Shown here: positions 45,624-56,564 of the stretch, one piece after another
How the letters are laid out: each line of letters begins with the position of its first letter
Numbering within the stretch: position 1 is the stretch's first letter
NCBI GenBank assembly: GCA_025331125.1
Contig: JAOALB010000090.1
Coordinates: 62,001 to 126,000, forward strand
DNA from: Mycogone perniciosa
Lineage: Eukaryota > Ascomycota > Sordariomycetes > Hypocreales > Hypocreaceae
Direction: 5' to 3'
Length of the DNA: 64,000 bases
Program-made: the position numbers and the translations under genes
The notes under the pieces: generated by a model
Seen by the model: the letters and a program-made list of their open reading frames with translations, nothing else
Databases searched by the model: none
Told to the model about the DNA's origin: nothing

Positions 45624-48600
45624 TCAAATACGACAGATTCCGCCACGGGCTGTGTTGATCCGGCCCAAATCCGTCTTGATCGTTCCCAAGCCGTCCAGCT
45701 CCTTCGACCCCATGCCTCGTCTTGCGTCGGCAGCATTCCTGAATCCGCGTTGTGCCACACCAGCACCAAGCAGAGAGCTAAAGACCGTCATGAAGGCATT
45801 CTTGGGATCATTGACTATATCATACATTGCCATTCCTGCATCGCCAACTGCACCTATGAGCCGCAGCAAGCTCCTGGCCGTGGTCAGACCAGCGGCACCG
45901 GCCTGTCCAATGATGGGGATGAAGAACAGCAAGCCCATGATGAAGTTGAGGATGAATTCTTCGCGTTCCTTCTTCTCAATTTCGTTTGCCTTGTCGACAA
46001 TCATTTGCATGTTATCGACGGCTACCTGTGCGCTCAATGCAGGCAGCGACGTTGCGTCAACCACGTCTGACCACAGCATCAAGGAATCATACTCTGTCCA
46101 GTCATTGACAATCTTGAAATTCTCCAGCAAGTCCTTTGTTTGCTCATACGACTTGCCGATGATCTCTTTCGGGTTGTATACCTTGATCTTGTCCATGTTG
46201 GCATTGGGATAGTTGTACCACCAATTGTCAGCCTTGTCGATGCAGCTTCGGATGTCTTTGCCGGAATACTGACAACCGTTGTTCGTCCTCATATGCCTCC
46301 TGCCAAATTCGACCCACGACTCTTCGATGCCGTATTGCTCTCCAATATCCTTCCAGAAGGCGTCCTTGTCCTCGAGGGAAAACGTCGCGTTAGGGATGGT
46401 TTTGCTATCAAGCATATCGAGTTCATACTCCATTTGCGGGCACTTGACATCGAAAGTGTTGTAACCGCTCTTGCAATCCTTGAAGTTCTTGCACGATTCG
46501 TGGCAGGTGATGTATGTGCAGCTGCTGCAGCACGTAAATCGTCCGCTCTCCTTGCATTTGAAGTAATTGTGTACCTTGTCGCTTGCCATAAAGGCGTTGA
46601 TTTGGACAGGGACTTGAGCCTTGACATATCGCTCGTAGGTTTTGAATTTGCCATCGTAGCCATTCTCGACCAAGTCAGTGTACTTCTGCATGGATTCGCC
46701 CATGATGCTGACTTCGACTTTGGCAATGTACTGCTCGACACAGTGAGGGGCCATCGAATCTTTGGAATTTTCGATGTCATCCAAGGAAGTGTACGTGCCA
46801 CCGCATGCCGAAAAATAGTCGGCGTCGATGTTCTCCTCATCGTCATCGTCATCATCACCGCTCCCACTAAGCATACAGGTGTCAGCTTCATTGGACGATT
46901 CAAACGGTAAAAGATGAAAGGCAAAAGAGATGACAGAGCAACTTACTCCCAGAATTCCTGCAAGTCAACAGCCCAGTCCGTAGTTCCGGCAAAGTTGAAC
47001 GTGTCGTAAAATTTGGACCGAAGAGCCTTCATATCGTCATCCATATACGCCACCCACTCAGTGTTGTTATAGACCATAATGTTAGAGCCAGCCTCTTTCC
47101 ACTGCTTGTTGACTTTACCACTCTTAATAATCTCATTAATCTCGGCATTAGAGATGTAGCCAGCTGTACCTGTGCAGCGGCCCTTGGCGGCGTTGGATAC
47201 ACGCGGCGAACCAGTGAATTTGCATAGTGGTCCGTAGCAGCCAGCCTGGGCCATTTTGAAAGAGCGTCCATAGCTGGCAACACCCACAACAACCTTACCG
47301 GGTGGTGCACCGGCTTTGGTGATCATGGCGAGGGCGTCCTTGGTCTCTGTGTCGTTGACGTGAGATCGTAAGCAGTTGCTAGTTGGGCAGCCGGATGAGG
47401 TCCACTTGTTATTGTAGTCCCATTGACCATGGAGATCATACGTCATGTAGACAACATAGTCGAGAGACTTGACCATAAGTGAAATAGGGAAGGCCCTCAG
47501 ATACCAATAAGAAGCGGGGGCTGCAAAGGAGACGGTCTTGGAGCTGCCAAGATCTGATTTAACAAGTGCTAGGAGCTTGTAGTAATTGAGACCATTTTGA
47601 GGATCATCAGAGGGAATGTCTGGGATATCAGGGGCCTACATATCGATATCTTGTGTTAGTCCCCAGCAACCAAGATTTCACAGATAAGAAAGTAGACTGC
47701 TTACCCCTGGATACTCCCAGTCAAGGTCGACGCCGTCGAGGTTATGCTGCTTAACAAAAGCAACGATATTATTTTTAAACTTATCACGATTTTCAGGCTT
47801 AACGGCTTCGCGAAGAATATTGTATGTCCCAGGCAAGGCACTGAAATCCCAGCCTCCAAACGAGATAATCTTTTTGACCCCGGTCATGGCCTTGAACATG
47901 TCGAATTGTTCCCGAACGTTGCGTATATCCACATTGAAGTCTCTCGTCACATCAGCAAAGGCAAAGTGGATATGCGAGTACTTGTTCGTATCAATCTGGT
48001 TAACGTCCATAGTTAAGCATTGCCGTTTGTGGTTCCAGGCCTCAAAATATGCAATGTTAATCTTGCTCGCGGGCGGCGAGCCCTTGATGATGTCTCTGCC
48101 GCAGCTGCTAATGCCTAGCATATGCCCCGTCAGTCGTGCTCAGGTCATTTATATCAAGCTACACTTACATCCATTTCGAATCCCAGAAGTACCCGGCGCG
48201 CCGGTCTCAGACTTGGACTTGATACAGAAGTCGTCCGAGAACCCGCACTGGCCCCAGACGTTGCAACAGACACTGAGGGGGCAAGGATTGAGCTGGGCCA
48301 AGTCGGTGCCTTTGGGTGGCCTTTTCGTACCTGGAACTGTTGGGCCACAGACAGCATTGGATACAGGTTCAGGCATGGGCGGGTTTCCCTCGCTGACACA
48401 GAGCCTGAATCCGAGCGAGAGCACCTTGCAGCCGTTCCAGCCCCAAGTGTTTTTGTTGAAGGTTTCGATATCTTTGACTGTCAGGTCACGAGATGCCGCG
48501 ACTTTGGCACAGCTGTCGTCTTTAACCGTCTTGTAGGAGGCGCAGGTTCCATCGGCTCCAGGCTTCGGTCGCCTGTCGGGCAACTTACCGCGGGAGCAGC

Positions 48601-49939
48601 ACACTTGTTGTCCCTCAGCCAGCGTTGAGCACAAGTTTGCCTTGGGGTTAACCTTGAGAAAGTCGCTCGCGCTGAGCCCACATTTAGGTGCCAGGGAGCC
48701 GCAGCTATCACCCCCCTTCACTTCCTTCGTCTGACACGTGCCGTCACCCTTAGGAGGAGGGATAGTTGACGGTAGAGTACCGGAAGAACAGCAAACCTTC
48801 TCATTGACAACAAGCGTGTTGCAAAATTTTGGACGGGGATTATATTTGACCAAGTCCTTCTCGCTGATTCCACATCTCTTCGCTACAGCCCAGCAACCGT
48901 CCCCAGCTTGGACGGTGGCTGTTTTGCACTCAGCCCTGGCAATCAGGAGAGAAGGTGAGGGCCATCTGGATTCAAGATGGGTGGCAGCGGTGGTCCCATT
49001 CCCCAGAGGATTCGTGTTGGGTGCCTTGACGGCAGAGGGCACACGTAGTGTAACTGCCATCCAGTTTTGTTCGCCATGAGCTTTGACGCATTTGCCGCTG
49101 GCCCAAGTCTTGACGGCTTCCTGAGCATAGGGAAGATTCTTTGTACTGGTTGCAATAATTCCGAAGGCGTAATCTGCTCCAAGGCCATCGTTTTGGCACA
49201 ACTGAACAGCAGTCGTTTCTGAAAGGGACTTTTGTTCTGCATATTTGAGTAGGTTGTTAAGAGCGTCGGTGGTCAGGCCATGTTGATGAAGCTCCGCGCC
49301 AGCAAAGACACCGACGACAGAGGATTGGCTATATCCAAATGCCACGGTATTTTCTGTGCAGGAAGGCTTCTGGGTAGCCAAGTGATAGACAATCTGGCGA
49401 CCAGCAGACAGCAAATGTTGCACCAAAAAGACGTCATCATTGCCGCCGGAAATAGAGGGGGTCGACATGGAGACGGTTGCTTGAACCATGTCATGATTGG
49501 GAGTCGGGCAAAGGGCCGCCTTGTCACCGTCCGGCTGGTACGCCACCTTGATTTCGGAGCCATAATCGGCAGCGCATGCCCTGAACCCCCTGATGGCCTT
49601 TGCATCGTCGCTTTTGATGATGAGATCCAGCAACATTGTCTCATTACAGTTGGCGAGACTAGCAGCATCGGGTAATAAGAACCAGCCGGGTCCATCCGTA
49701 CTGTTGGTCGTCTGACTGCAGGGCAAAGGGCACGGTTTGAGAACAGCGGGAGGGGTCCTGATGTTGGCTGCAAGCCATTCTTCGAGGTCTTTGTTGCCTT
49801 CCGTGTCTAGTGTTTCCAGTGCAGCAGCTCCCACTCGGGGCCAGACGTCAACGGAGGAGGAGCCAGAGCGGGCGGTGGCTGTGACTTGTATGAACAGTAA
49901 TGCATAGGGCACGACCAGGTGATATAATGATGGCTTCAT
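45624..49939 (-). CDS. Killer-toxin-like (subgroup C) chitinase: LysM x3, CBM18, GH18, long C-terminal region
   Basis: Secreted endo/exo-acting chitinase of 1370 residues. Exons 49939-48169, 48114-47705, 47635-46947 and 46866-45624. Order: signal peptide (~1-22); N-terminal region without known domain (~25-320); LysM-type repeats at about 335-383, 401-448 and 465-515, each Cys-framed; CBM18 chitin-binding module (~526-570, CCNVWGQCGFSDDFC); GH18 domain (~603-955) with IISFGGW and the catalytic DGVDLDWE (acid Glu near 720). The fourth exon (from Asp957) adds ~415 residues: an acidic start, a Cys-rich middle, and a hydrophobic stretch near the C-terminus (FIMGLLFFIPIIGQAGAAG). This architecture is that of subgroup C chitinases, relatives of the yeast killer-toxin alpha/beta subunit. 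A divergent secreted-protein gene starts 760 bp away. Confidence 0.93.
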
Positions 49940-50601
49940 TTTGTGAAAGATGAGGAAACCAAAGGTTCTCTCTCAGAATAAGTGAGAGCCCTCTGTTTTT
50001 GGGGACGATAGAAGGATAAATATGAAAAGAAGAAAGACACGAGAAGGATGAGAAAGTGAAGAAACGATGGAAAGTCGAGAGAAGAAATAAGGAAACGATA
50101 AGAAGAAGAAGAAGAGATGAAAGTTGAAACGGTGGGGGCATCTGAAGGAGAGAAACTGAACGTTACAGCCTTCTCAGAAAAGAATAAATCCACTCGTATA
50201 CGCCTCTTTTGGTCACGCAGTTCACGATCGAGTGTCCTTGTACTCAGTACTCATAAGTACCACGCCTGGATTAGGTACCGCCAAGCAAAGACGCCGCGAT
50301 GATAATACGAGCAGGAAGATGTACAGGGAAATAATGCCGAGATCGACTCCGGGATGCCTGTACAGCCTCCCAAAGCCCCCTCTCCTATTGGTTACCGGCT
50401 GCTTCCAATTCAGTCCAAGCCTTGTTCCAGGTTACCTACGTTACAGCAGCTTCCAGTGGCATCCACCGGTCATTTGACTCGGAGGAGTCCCCAATTCTAT
50501 CTTTATGGAGTTGTTATTAGTATTCCTTTTCTTTGCCTTTCATACTGTCCTGTCGTTTTTCTGGCCTGGCCTCGTTCTCTAAGCTCACCAAGAAGTTGTC
50601 C

Positions 50602-50650
<49 letters not shown>

Positions 50651-50699
50651 TTCTTCTCTTCTTCTGAGCCTTCTCTTTGCGATCTACCAGCAAGCCAAC
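49940..50699. promoter_or_regulatory. Divergent promoter, chitinase / secreted protein
   Basis: 760 bp between two divergent starts. GAA-rich tracts lie at 50099-50116 (chitinase side) and a (CT)22 tract at 50604-50647, 53 bp before the right-hand ATG. Arrangement allows shared control. Confidence 0.5.
50604..50647 (+). repeat. (CT)22 microsatellite in the leader of the secreted-protein gene
   Basis: 44 bp of perfect CT repeat shortly upstream of the ATG at 50700. Pyrimidine tracts before fungal transcription starts are common, but this length is likely to vary between strains. Confidence 0.95.
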
Positions 50700-51542
50700 A
50701 TGCAACTCTTCTTCCTGCTCTTCGCTCTCGTCGCCAGCGTCCAGGCAGGAGGACTACAAGGATGCATGGAACGCATCTGGGCTTTCCAAGCCTACGAAAT
50801 CGACGCTCTTAACGATCCTGCAGACCAGAGCGTTGGTTTAAAGTGCAGTCATTATGATAGGGCCGCCGGGAGGTGTGTAGGGAATTGGGTTTCTTGTCGC
50901 GGATCGGCTCCCGGCAACAGATGCAATTACGACGAGTTCATCCGCAGCTTGGGCAGAGCACCTTTCCCGCGCGACTGGGGAGTCTACCAGCCAGGAACAA
51001 ACAGGCTGGACATTGAATCTACGGCCCTGAGGTGCTACCAGCGCTATGTGAACCAAGGCGCGGGGAATAGGCCAGTGCCCAACTTCAAAAGCTACCACGT
51101 GTTGAGAGGCGAGAGGGGAGAGTTCAACGCGTACGTGAAAAGACTCGGTCAAGTCATCGATGAGACGTACAGGAATAAAAGAACCGCGGCCAACGCATAC
51201 ATGTTTCAAGACGTCGACTTGACCAGAGACCGCATCACTGTCTTGCGAGCTGCCGATCACGGCGCCAACGCCATCCCAGCAGCACGAAACTATCTCGGCC
51301 CGGATATGGAGGTCAGGATCCAGGATCTGGGCCACCATCCGCTTCGACCTGGTGATCGACTGGAAGTTGTCGATTACAAGGCAACTGCTCTCGCTGCTAG
51401 GGCCGCCGGTGTAGACAATTATGCATTAAGGATCAGAGCTTTCCTGACTACATTCTATGCCACGACAGCTGGTAGGGAGCACCTTATGGTAAACAGGAGC
51501 TATAGAAAGGTAGCAGACCGAGCGCGATCGTGCAGAGGTTGA
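50700..51542 (+). CDS. Secreted protein of unknown function next to the chitinase
   Basis: Single-exon gene, 280 residues. It starts with a clean signal peptide (MQLFFLLFALVASVQA, cleavage before GG). The mature part has a conserved-looking GCMERIWAFQAYEIDAL start, about six cysteines in the first half (for example KCSHYDRAAGRC and CNYDEF), and a basic helical C-terminal half. I recognise the N-terminal pattern as one recurring in secreted proteins of plant- and insect-associated fungi, without a known activity. No enzymatic motif is visible. Divergent partner of the LysM chitinase, with a separate LysM-WSC gene 1.4 kb further on, so a role in chitin binding, wall attack or cargo delivery is a reasonable guess only. 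Confidence 0.85.
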   Translation: MQLFFLLFALVASVQAGGLQGCMERIWAFQAYEIDALNDPADQSVGLKCSHYDRAAGRCVGNWVSCRGSAPGNRCNYDEFIRSLGRAPFPRDWGVYQPGTNRLDIESTALRCYQRYVNQGAGNRPVPNFKSYHVLRGERGEFNAYVKRLGQVIDETYRNKRTAANAYMFQDVDLTRDRITVLRAADHGANAIPAARNYLGPDMEVRIQDLGHHPLRPGDRLEVVDYKATALAARAAGVDNYALRIRAFLTTFYATTAGREHLMVNRSYRKVADRARSCRG

Positions 51543-51676
51543 GCCACGAGGCAAGAAAAGGCTCCCGGTTCTTGCTTGCTTGGTGGAGATGAAGAACCAG
51601 GGTAGAGATTGACAGAGTAACTGTAGCTGTTCCATTCGCGTTCGCTTTGTATTTATTTCTTCATTCATTCAGCCGT

Positions 51677-52342
51677 TCATTCCGTGCCGACATAAGCTGT
51701 TGCCATTTCTTCCGCCAGCATCTCGTCTTGTCGCCAGTTCTCTGCTTGTTCATCGTCCATCATCCCATCTAGCTCGTAGCTGCTCATTATCTCACCGGTC
51801 TCCTTGTCAATGAGCTTGAGATTCTCTCTCTCGCACGACCAGTAGAAATCATCCCAGGCTCCCCACCAGGCCGGCAGGCCATCTGCAGCAATCACATGAT
51901 ACTCCACTGCATTACTAAACCAGGCCAAGTTCCGCGATTCAGAATGAAACCAGTATTCGTCGGAGTTCTCGCGCTCGAATTTAAGCCGGCGAATGAGAGA
52001 CGCATTGTGTTTGAGGCAATCGAAAGGGGCTGTCCCGATGGAGATCATGTCCATCTCATAGTTGACCCAAATATAGGGCCTTTCGGCTTGGTCTGAAAAA
52101 AAGAGCTTCCGGTATGGGCTGTGATGACGGCTTTCCCTACAGGCATGTAGAATTCCTGGCACAGGCGTCGACGACAGAAGATTAGACACTTCCAGGCTGT
52201 AAGGGCAATGGGCGTGGGACGGCCTTGTCAACCTCGTTTCGTGCACTGGCCAGACATGGACTGTACGAGGCTCGGCCGACAGTTTCCATATCAGACACCG
52301 AAGTTCGTATGGCAAGCGAGGAAAGGGGCGGAAAGTGGTCAT
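51677..52342 (-). CDS. 2EXR-domain protein
   Basis: Predicted 221-residue intracellular protein. From the chosen ATG at 52342 it begins MTTFRPFPRLPYELRCLIWK, the F-box-like 2EXR start (FP.LP.E.R..IW) common in filamentous fungi, then ILHACRESRHHSPYRKLFF and YIWVNYEMDMISIG, also family-typical. The open frame extends upstream to 52591 but that part lacks similarity and is low-complexity. Acidic C-terminus. The family's molecular role is unknown. The 3' end is only 134 bp from the end of the secreted-protein gene (convergent). Confidence 0.85.
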   Translation of the reverse strand: MTTFRPFPRLPYELRCLIWKLSAEPRTVHVWPVHETRLTRPSHAHCPYSLEVSNLLSSTPVPGILHACRESRHHSPYRKLFFSDQAERPYIWVNYEMDMISIGTAPFDCLKHNASLIRRLKFERENSDEYWFHSESRNLAWFSNAVEYHVIAADGLPAWWGAWDDFYWSCERENLKLIDKETGEIMSSYELDGMMDDEQAENWRQDEMLAEEMATAYVGTE

Positions 52343-52948
52343 GTTGAAACTTGTGATTGGATGCCTGATGTCACCTGGGCACCGACAAACGTCGATCCTT
52401 CCTTGGGGAGTACAAACATCGGCGTCTCCAACGACGTCTTTGTGGTGCTGAATAGAGGAGAAGAGAGGAGAAGAGAAGAGAGTAGAGGAGAGACAGTTGA
52501 AGAGGCCAACACTGGTAATGAAGGATGGATATTCGACCGAGTGGGGTGTGACGTGACAAGGGGGAGGCCCTGTGAGCTCAATAAGTGGCAAAGCGGGCCG
52601 ACTTTAGCGACGGATCACCAACAGATAAGGTATACTCCGGAGTCATGAGCCTAAAATATAGTCCACAGCCTTAAGTGCTGCTTAGCCCGATGTAGAAAAC
52701 GCCGGTCAAAGTCCATAGTACCTGTCGGTACCGCTCTCAGGTGAGTTGGATGGAGTTGGACGGGGATATCTCAGTTTTATGTTGGGTTTGTTTCTCCTTG
52801 CACGGTGCGCCTTTAATTTCCCATAGCTGTTGTCTTTCTCTCCCTCTGTTTTATCCCCATACAACCAACACCCTCATACTACTACCAACATCCTCCCCTG
52901 TCCATCACCATTCTTCTCTCCAACTCCGTCTTCTTGTGTCTTTCCACC
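52343..52948. promoter_or_regulatory. Divergent promoter, 2EXR / LysM-WSC genes
   Basis: 606 bp between divergent starts. A GA-rich tract (52456-52494) lies on the 2EXR side and a CT-rich leader (about 52790-52945) precedes the LysM-WSC ATG. Confidence 0.45.
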
Positions 52949-53653
52949 ATGAAAGTTATACTATTGCTTCTCGCAGCTGCCATGTTGGTCGGCGGAACCA
53001 GGAAGCCCACCATGGAGTGGGATCCTGACACCGTCAAATCTTGTGTCGAGTGGTATAACAACGGCATGGATGAAACATGCGAATACATTCGAGATTTATT
53101 CGGCATTACACCTGAGCAATTTACAAAATGGAACCCCTCCGTCGGTCTTGACTGTAAACCATGGAGACTCCAATCCTACTGCATTGTCACCCAGGAGAGG
53201 CTGGATAACACAACAAAGACAACGACCACCACGTCTCGTCCATCCACCACCACTGTCACCACAAGCACTCTGGGCCCCTCTCCTACAGCTTGGGCAGCGC
53301 TCGGCTGCTATAACGAGAGCAGCACACGTCCTATTCTAGGCAGGCCCATGAGTGGTGCAGGCGGAGACGCGGCCCTTACCATCCCCAAGTGCCAGGATAT
53401 CTGCTACCGCGTGAGCCTTCGCTTCGCGGGCGTCAAGGAGGGCAACCAGTGCTGGTGCAGCCATTACGTTGGAGGCGAGTTTGCCAAGAATGCAACCGAA
53501 TGCAATTTTCCCTGTAGTGGTGACAAGAAGACAATCTGTGGCGGCAAGGACCGCCTCAACATCTTCAGAGCCGAAGCGGCCGAGGAGAAACCGCCTGCGC
53601 CAAAGACGACAAGCTCCTCTTCGGGAGCCATCAGGAACATTGCGATGTTTTAG
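52949..53653 (+). CDS. Secreted LysM plus WSC-domain protein
   Basis: Predicted chitin-binding secreted protein of 234 residues, single exon. Signal peptide at ~1-16, then one LysM-like module (~25-80: CVEWYNNGMDETCEYIRD...FTKWNPSVGLDC, four cysteines), a Thr/Ser-rich linker (~88-117), and a WSC carbohydrate-binding domain (~120-210: LGCYNES...ALTIPKCQDIC...FAGVKEGNQCWC...CSGDKKTICGG). The end is Ser-rich without a GPI tail. Such proteins bind chitin or its fragments and may mask them or anchor other enzymes. Subgroup C chitinase genes commonly have LysM genes beside them, and here the chitinase lies 3 kb away. Start at 52949, in CACCATG context. Confidence 0.9.
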   Translation: MKVILLLLAAAMLVGGTRKPTMEWDPDTVKSCVEWYNNGMDETCEYIRDLFGITPEQFTKWNPSVGLDCKPWRLQSYCIVTQERLDNTTKTTTTTSRPSTTTVTTSTLGPSPTAWAALGCYNESSTRPILGRPMSGAGGDAALTIPKCQDICYRVSLRFAGVKEGNQCWCSHYVGGEFAKNATECNFPCSGDKKTICGGKDRLNIFRAEAAEEKPPAPKTTSSSSGAIRNIAMF

Positions 53654-54015
53654 ATGTCTTGTTAGATGTCAAGTTTCTACCTACCTAGGTAGTTATAGTG
53701 TTTTTTTACTCCCCCCTTATGAAATCAAATAAGAAGTTGCCGCGAGGTAGATTTTGTTCAATTGGGGCTTAAAACAAAATGTACCCAGATGCCTATCGTC
53801 CAATCCATACTTCTCCGGTGTGGAAGTGTAGACTAATAGGAACAGAGTCGGAACATTGCTGTGACTACCAAGGTTCTGATACTCCGTATATAGCTCGCAA
53901 TTGCTCAGCGGGAACCAGAGGATTGTGGCAATGAACTTGAAAACTCGCACTTAACAAATAAGAGAAACAGAAAGAAGAACCATCTGTACCTGTACAAGAT
54001 AACTCATTGGACTCG
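53654..54015. other. 362-bp intergenic region
   Basis: 3' flanks of two convergent genes. No gene; one ACTCCGTA copy at 53881-53888. Confidence 0.5.
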
Positions 54016-55822
54016 TCAACCATTTCCGATCGTCTTCATATCCTTCAAGCCGGCATCTTTCCCAACATTCAGACGAAGTTCCTCCATTTCCTCATAAACG
54101 GACTTCAACCGCTCGATTCGGACAGCCACGAGTTCCTCGCGGTACACATCATTGTCCAACTCCTGAACGTCAACCCCCAAATCACGTAGGATCTCTTTTT
54201 GCTGGGTTCTTGGCATCAACTTAAGCGGCATCTTGAGTACTTGCGAGCAGAACATAGCCGAGAGGGAAACGTGGACATCCCCCAAAGCTTTACCAATTTT
54301 TGGGACCATGTCCTCCACTAGAGATCAGGAGCAATGGCAACATGTTAGCGAAGTTAGACGTGAGATAGGGCGTGGCGAATCCCTTACACTTCCCCACGTC
54401 ATTCCCTTTCTTTGTGTTGATCGAAAAGTCAACCATTTGTCCGTAAGCAAAGTATCCCGAGGCAGCTGAGACGGTGGCAGCAGTTGCAGCGGCGACAGGT
54501 ATAGCGAGCCCTGCAGAAGCGAAAGCACCAAGGCCAAAACAGAAAGCTGCTAGGAACGTAAACTTGAATAAAATCGGGGGCTGAGCTTCCTTATACTTTT
54601 GACGCATGAGCTGGGCAAGATCTATCATCTCATTTTGATGCATTGAAAAGAGGCTCATGGCGACTGTGGCCTGACATATCATGCTGTAAAGATCCTCGTT
54701 GCTGACGGCTGCGTTAATCAGTAGTTGCATCTTCGATAGTGATCTGGTGTCAGGTTATTATGGAGCTTCAGACAAACTTACCGGTCCCTTTAGATATCCC
54801 GTCTGCACAGGCTTGCAAGTCGTTAACAACCTCCTGAAAGCCCTTTGAATAGCGAAGGACTCTAGTCCAGGAAGCTTTCATCTCTTGGATAAGCTTTTCA
54901 TCCTTTTTGCCTTGATGTAGAACATTGTGACTTTGTTCCAATTCAAGTTCTATACCCATCTCCTTTGATTCCAAGTTCTTCTGGATCATATCCTTGAGAT
55001 AATCCAACTCCTTTTTCATAGACGTGCCTTGAAAGAGTCTAACCGGCATGCATTTGATCCGAGCGAAAATATCAAGTCCCAGGGCGACAGCATCAGGCAT
55101 GACTGCGGCAATGTTATACCTAAGCACAAGTGAATTAGTAACAAATTCTGACCTAGTAAGACTCGGGCACTTACAAGGTGTGCTCCGTTGGGTCCTTGCT
55201 CAAAGGGACTAACTTGGTATCCCAAGTATAGTCGATAGCCAAGGAATGTAGAATTCGGACAAAAGTATATTTCTTCACAACATTGTCGTTCTTGTTATCG
55301 ATGTCTGGGTGCACGGTTACCTGATGTGGTGTCTTGTCCATCTTTGCAAAGAAGCTTTGGATGGTGGGAACAAGAGTTTTGTGGAAGAGCTCACTCAGAC
55401 TCTGGTTGGGTGGGATCCGAGTCGCACGCTTGGACGGGGGTTTGCACTTCAAGGCAACCTAAGCATCGTGAACCGAAGGGGTATGCTGTTAGCACATGTG
55501 TCAAGATGGTATCGATTGTAACAAATGGGGTTCAACAGACGTCTACACGCTCTCGGGATGTATTGTAGATGGAGAGCTCAGATATCCGAAACAAAAGGTG
55601 CTCTTGACCTACCTCAATTGGAACATATGTCGTCCCGGCGGTCCAGGTGTTGGGAGTGGATGCTGGATACGCAGTCCAGCAGCCTAGTTTGGCCTGAGAA
55701 AGGGACTTGGCGAGATCCCTATCGAGCTTCGTGTCTTTTCCTTGCTCATTATAGTACCAAACTTCCAGTCGTATAGGTGGTGGATCATTGGTCACAGACG
55801 ACGGCATGGCTTCGGCGGGCAT
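54016..55822 (-). CDS. Helical protein with a hydrophobic hairpin, unknown function
   Basis: I do not recognise a named family. Model of 484 residues: exons 55822-55613, 55458-55175, 55119-54782, 54708-54388 and 54317-54016. Introns are 154, 55, 73 and 70 nt; the 73-nt one uses the acceptor at 54709 because nearer AGs break the frame. No signal peptide. Residues ~1-70 look like a small globular start; ~95-170 mixed; ~170-290 long charged amphipathic helices (MKKELDYLKDMIQKNLESKE, then LEQSHNVLHQGKKDEKLIQE); ~335-385 a Gly/Ala-rich hydrophobic hairpin after an aromatic run (FTFLAAFCFGLGAFASAG); then another long charged helix to the end. Helix bundle plus hydrophobic tongue recalls alpha-pore-forming proteins, but that is fold inference only. 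It lies in the chitinase block, divergent from the 234-residue gene. Confidence 0.72.
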
Positions 55823-56564
55823 AGTAGGAGATGCAAGTCGAAGGGGACTTGGAGTGGGACTGAAGGAATGGGAGCTTGTCGGGTCCTATCGCGTCTAAAT
55901 AGACGAATAAATGGGAGAGAAATGATATGCCATCTGGCGTACAGCTGAGGTAATGAATTGCACAGCCGCGAAGAGATTGTATCAAGAGAGAAGCTGCAGA
56001 TTCCACCCATGGTCTCCGAGGCGCGTATAATCCACCAAATGCAACAGGCTGCCCAGGGGAATAGGTCCTGCAGGCTCAACAGAGAAGACTTTCTTGTGAG
56101 GCCAGTGTGGCTATGACAAAACCTGGGCGTTAAGTGAAGCAAAAGTGGCTGCTTGACATGCAAGCATTACTGGCTGAGTTGAAGTGAGGTCGTACAGTTG
56201 GCTAATAATGTCTACAACTTGGCCTACAGAGTGCCTAGCTGTACACGATTTAGTCGAGTTGCGGAGTAGCCTGTACGACGGGAAGATCAGCTGTCACGCC
56301 TCTCGTTGGACAAGGCACCCAATCATGTTGCCGAACGCGAGATCCAGCTCTCGGCATTGTTTCATGCGGGCTAGCAAATCACGCATATAGATACACGGAC
56401 TAGACAAGGCTCGGGGAGAACGATCGATCCCGAGTCTCTCAGCTCAGCACCCACATCCACATAACAAACAACCCATCCTACGCAAGCTCTCTCGTTCATC
56501 TCTGCCTCTACTTCTGCCTCTGTCGCGACACTCGAGACAGAACAAGCCGGAAGAGCTCGGCATC
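55823..56564. promoter_or_regulatory. Divergent promoter, helical protein / 234-residue gene
   Basis: 742 bp between two divergent starts. I see no gene in it and no distinctive repeat. Confidence 0.45.
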
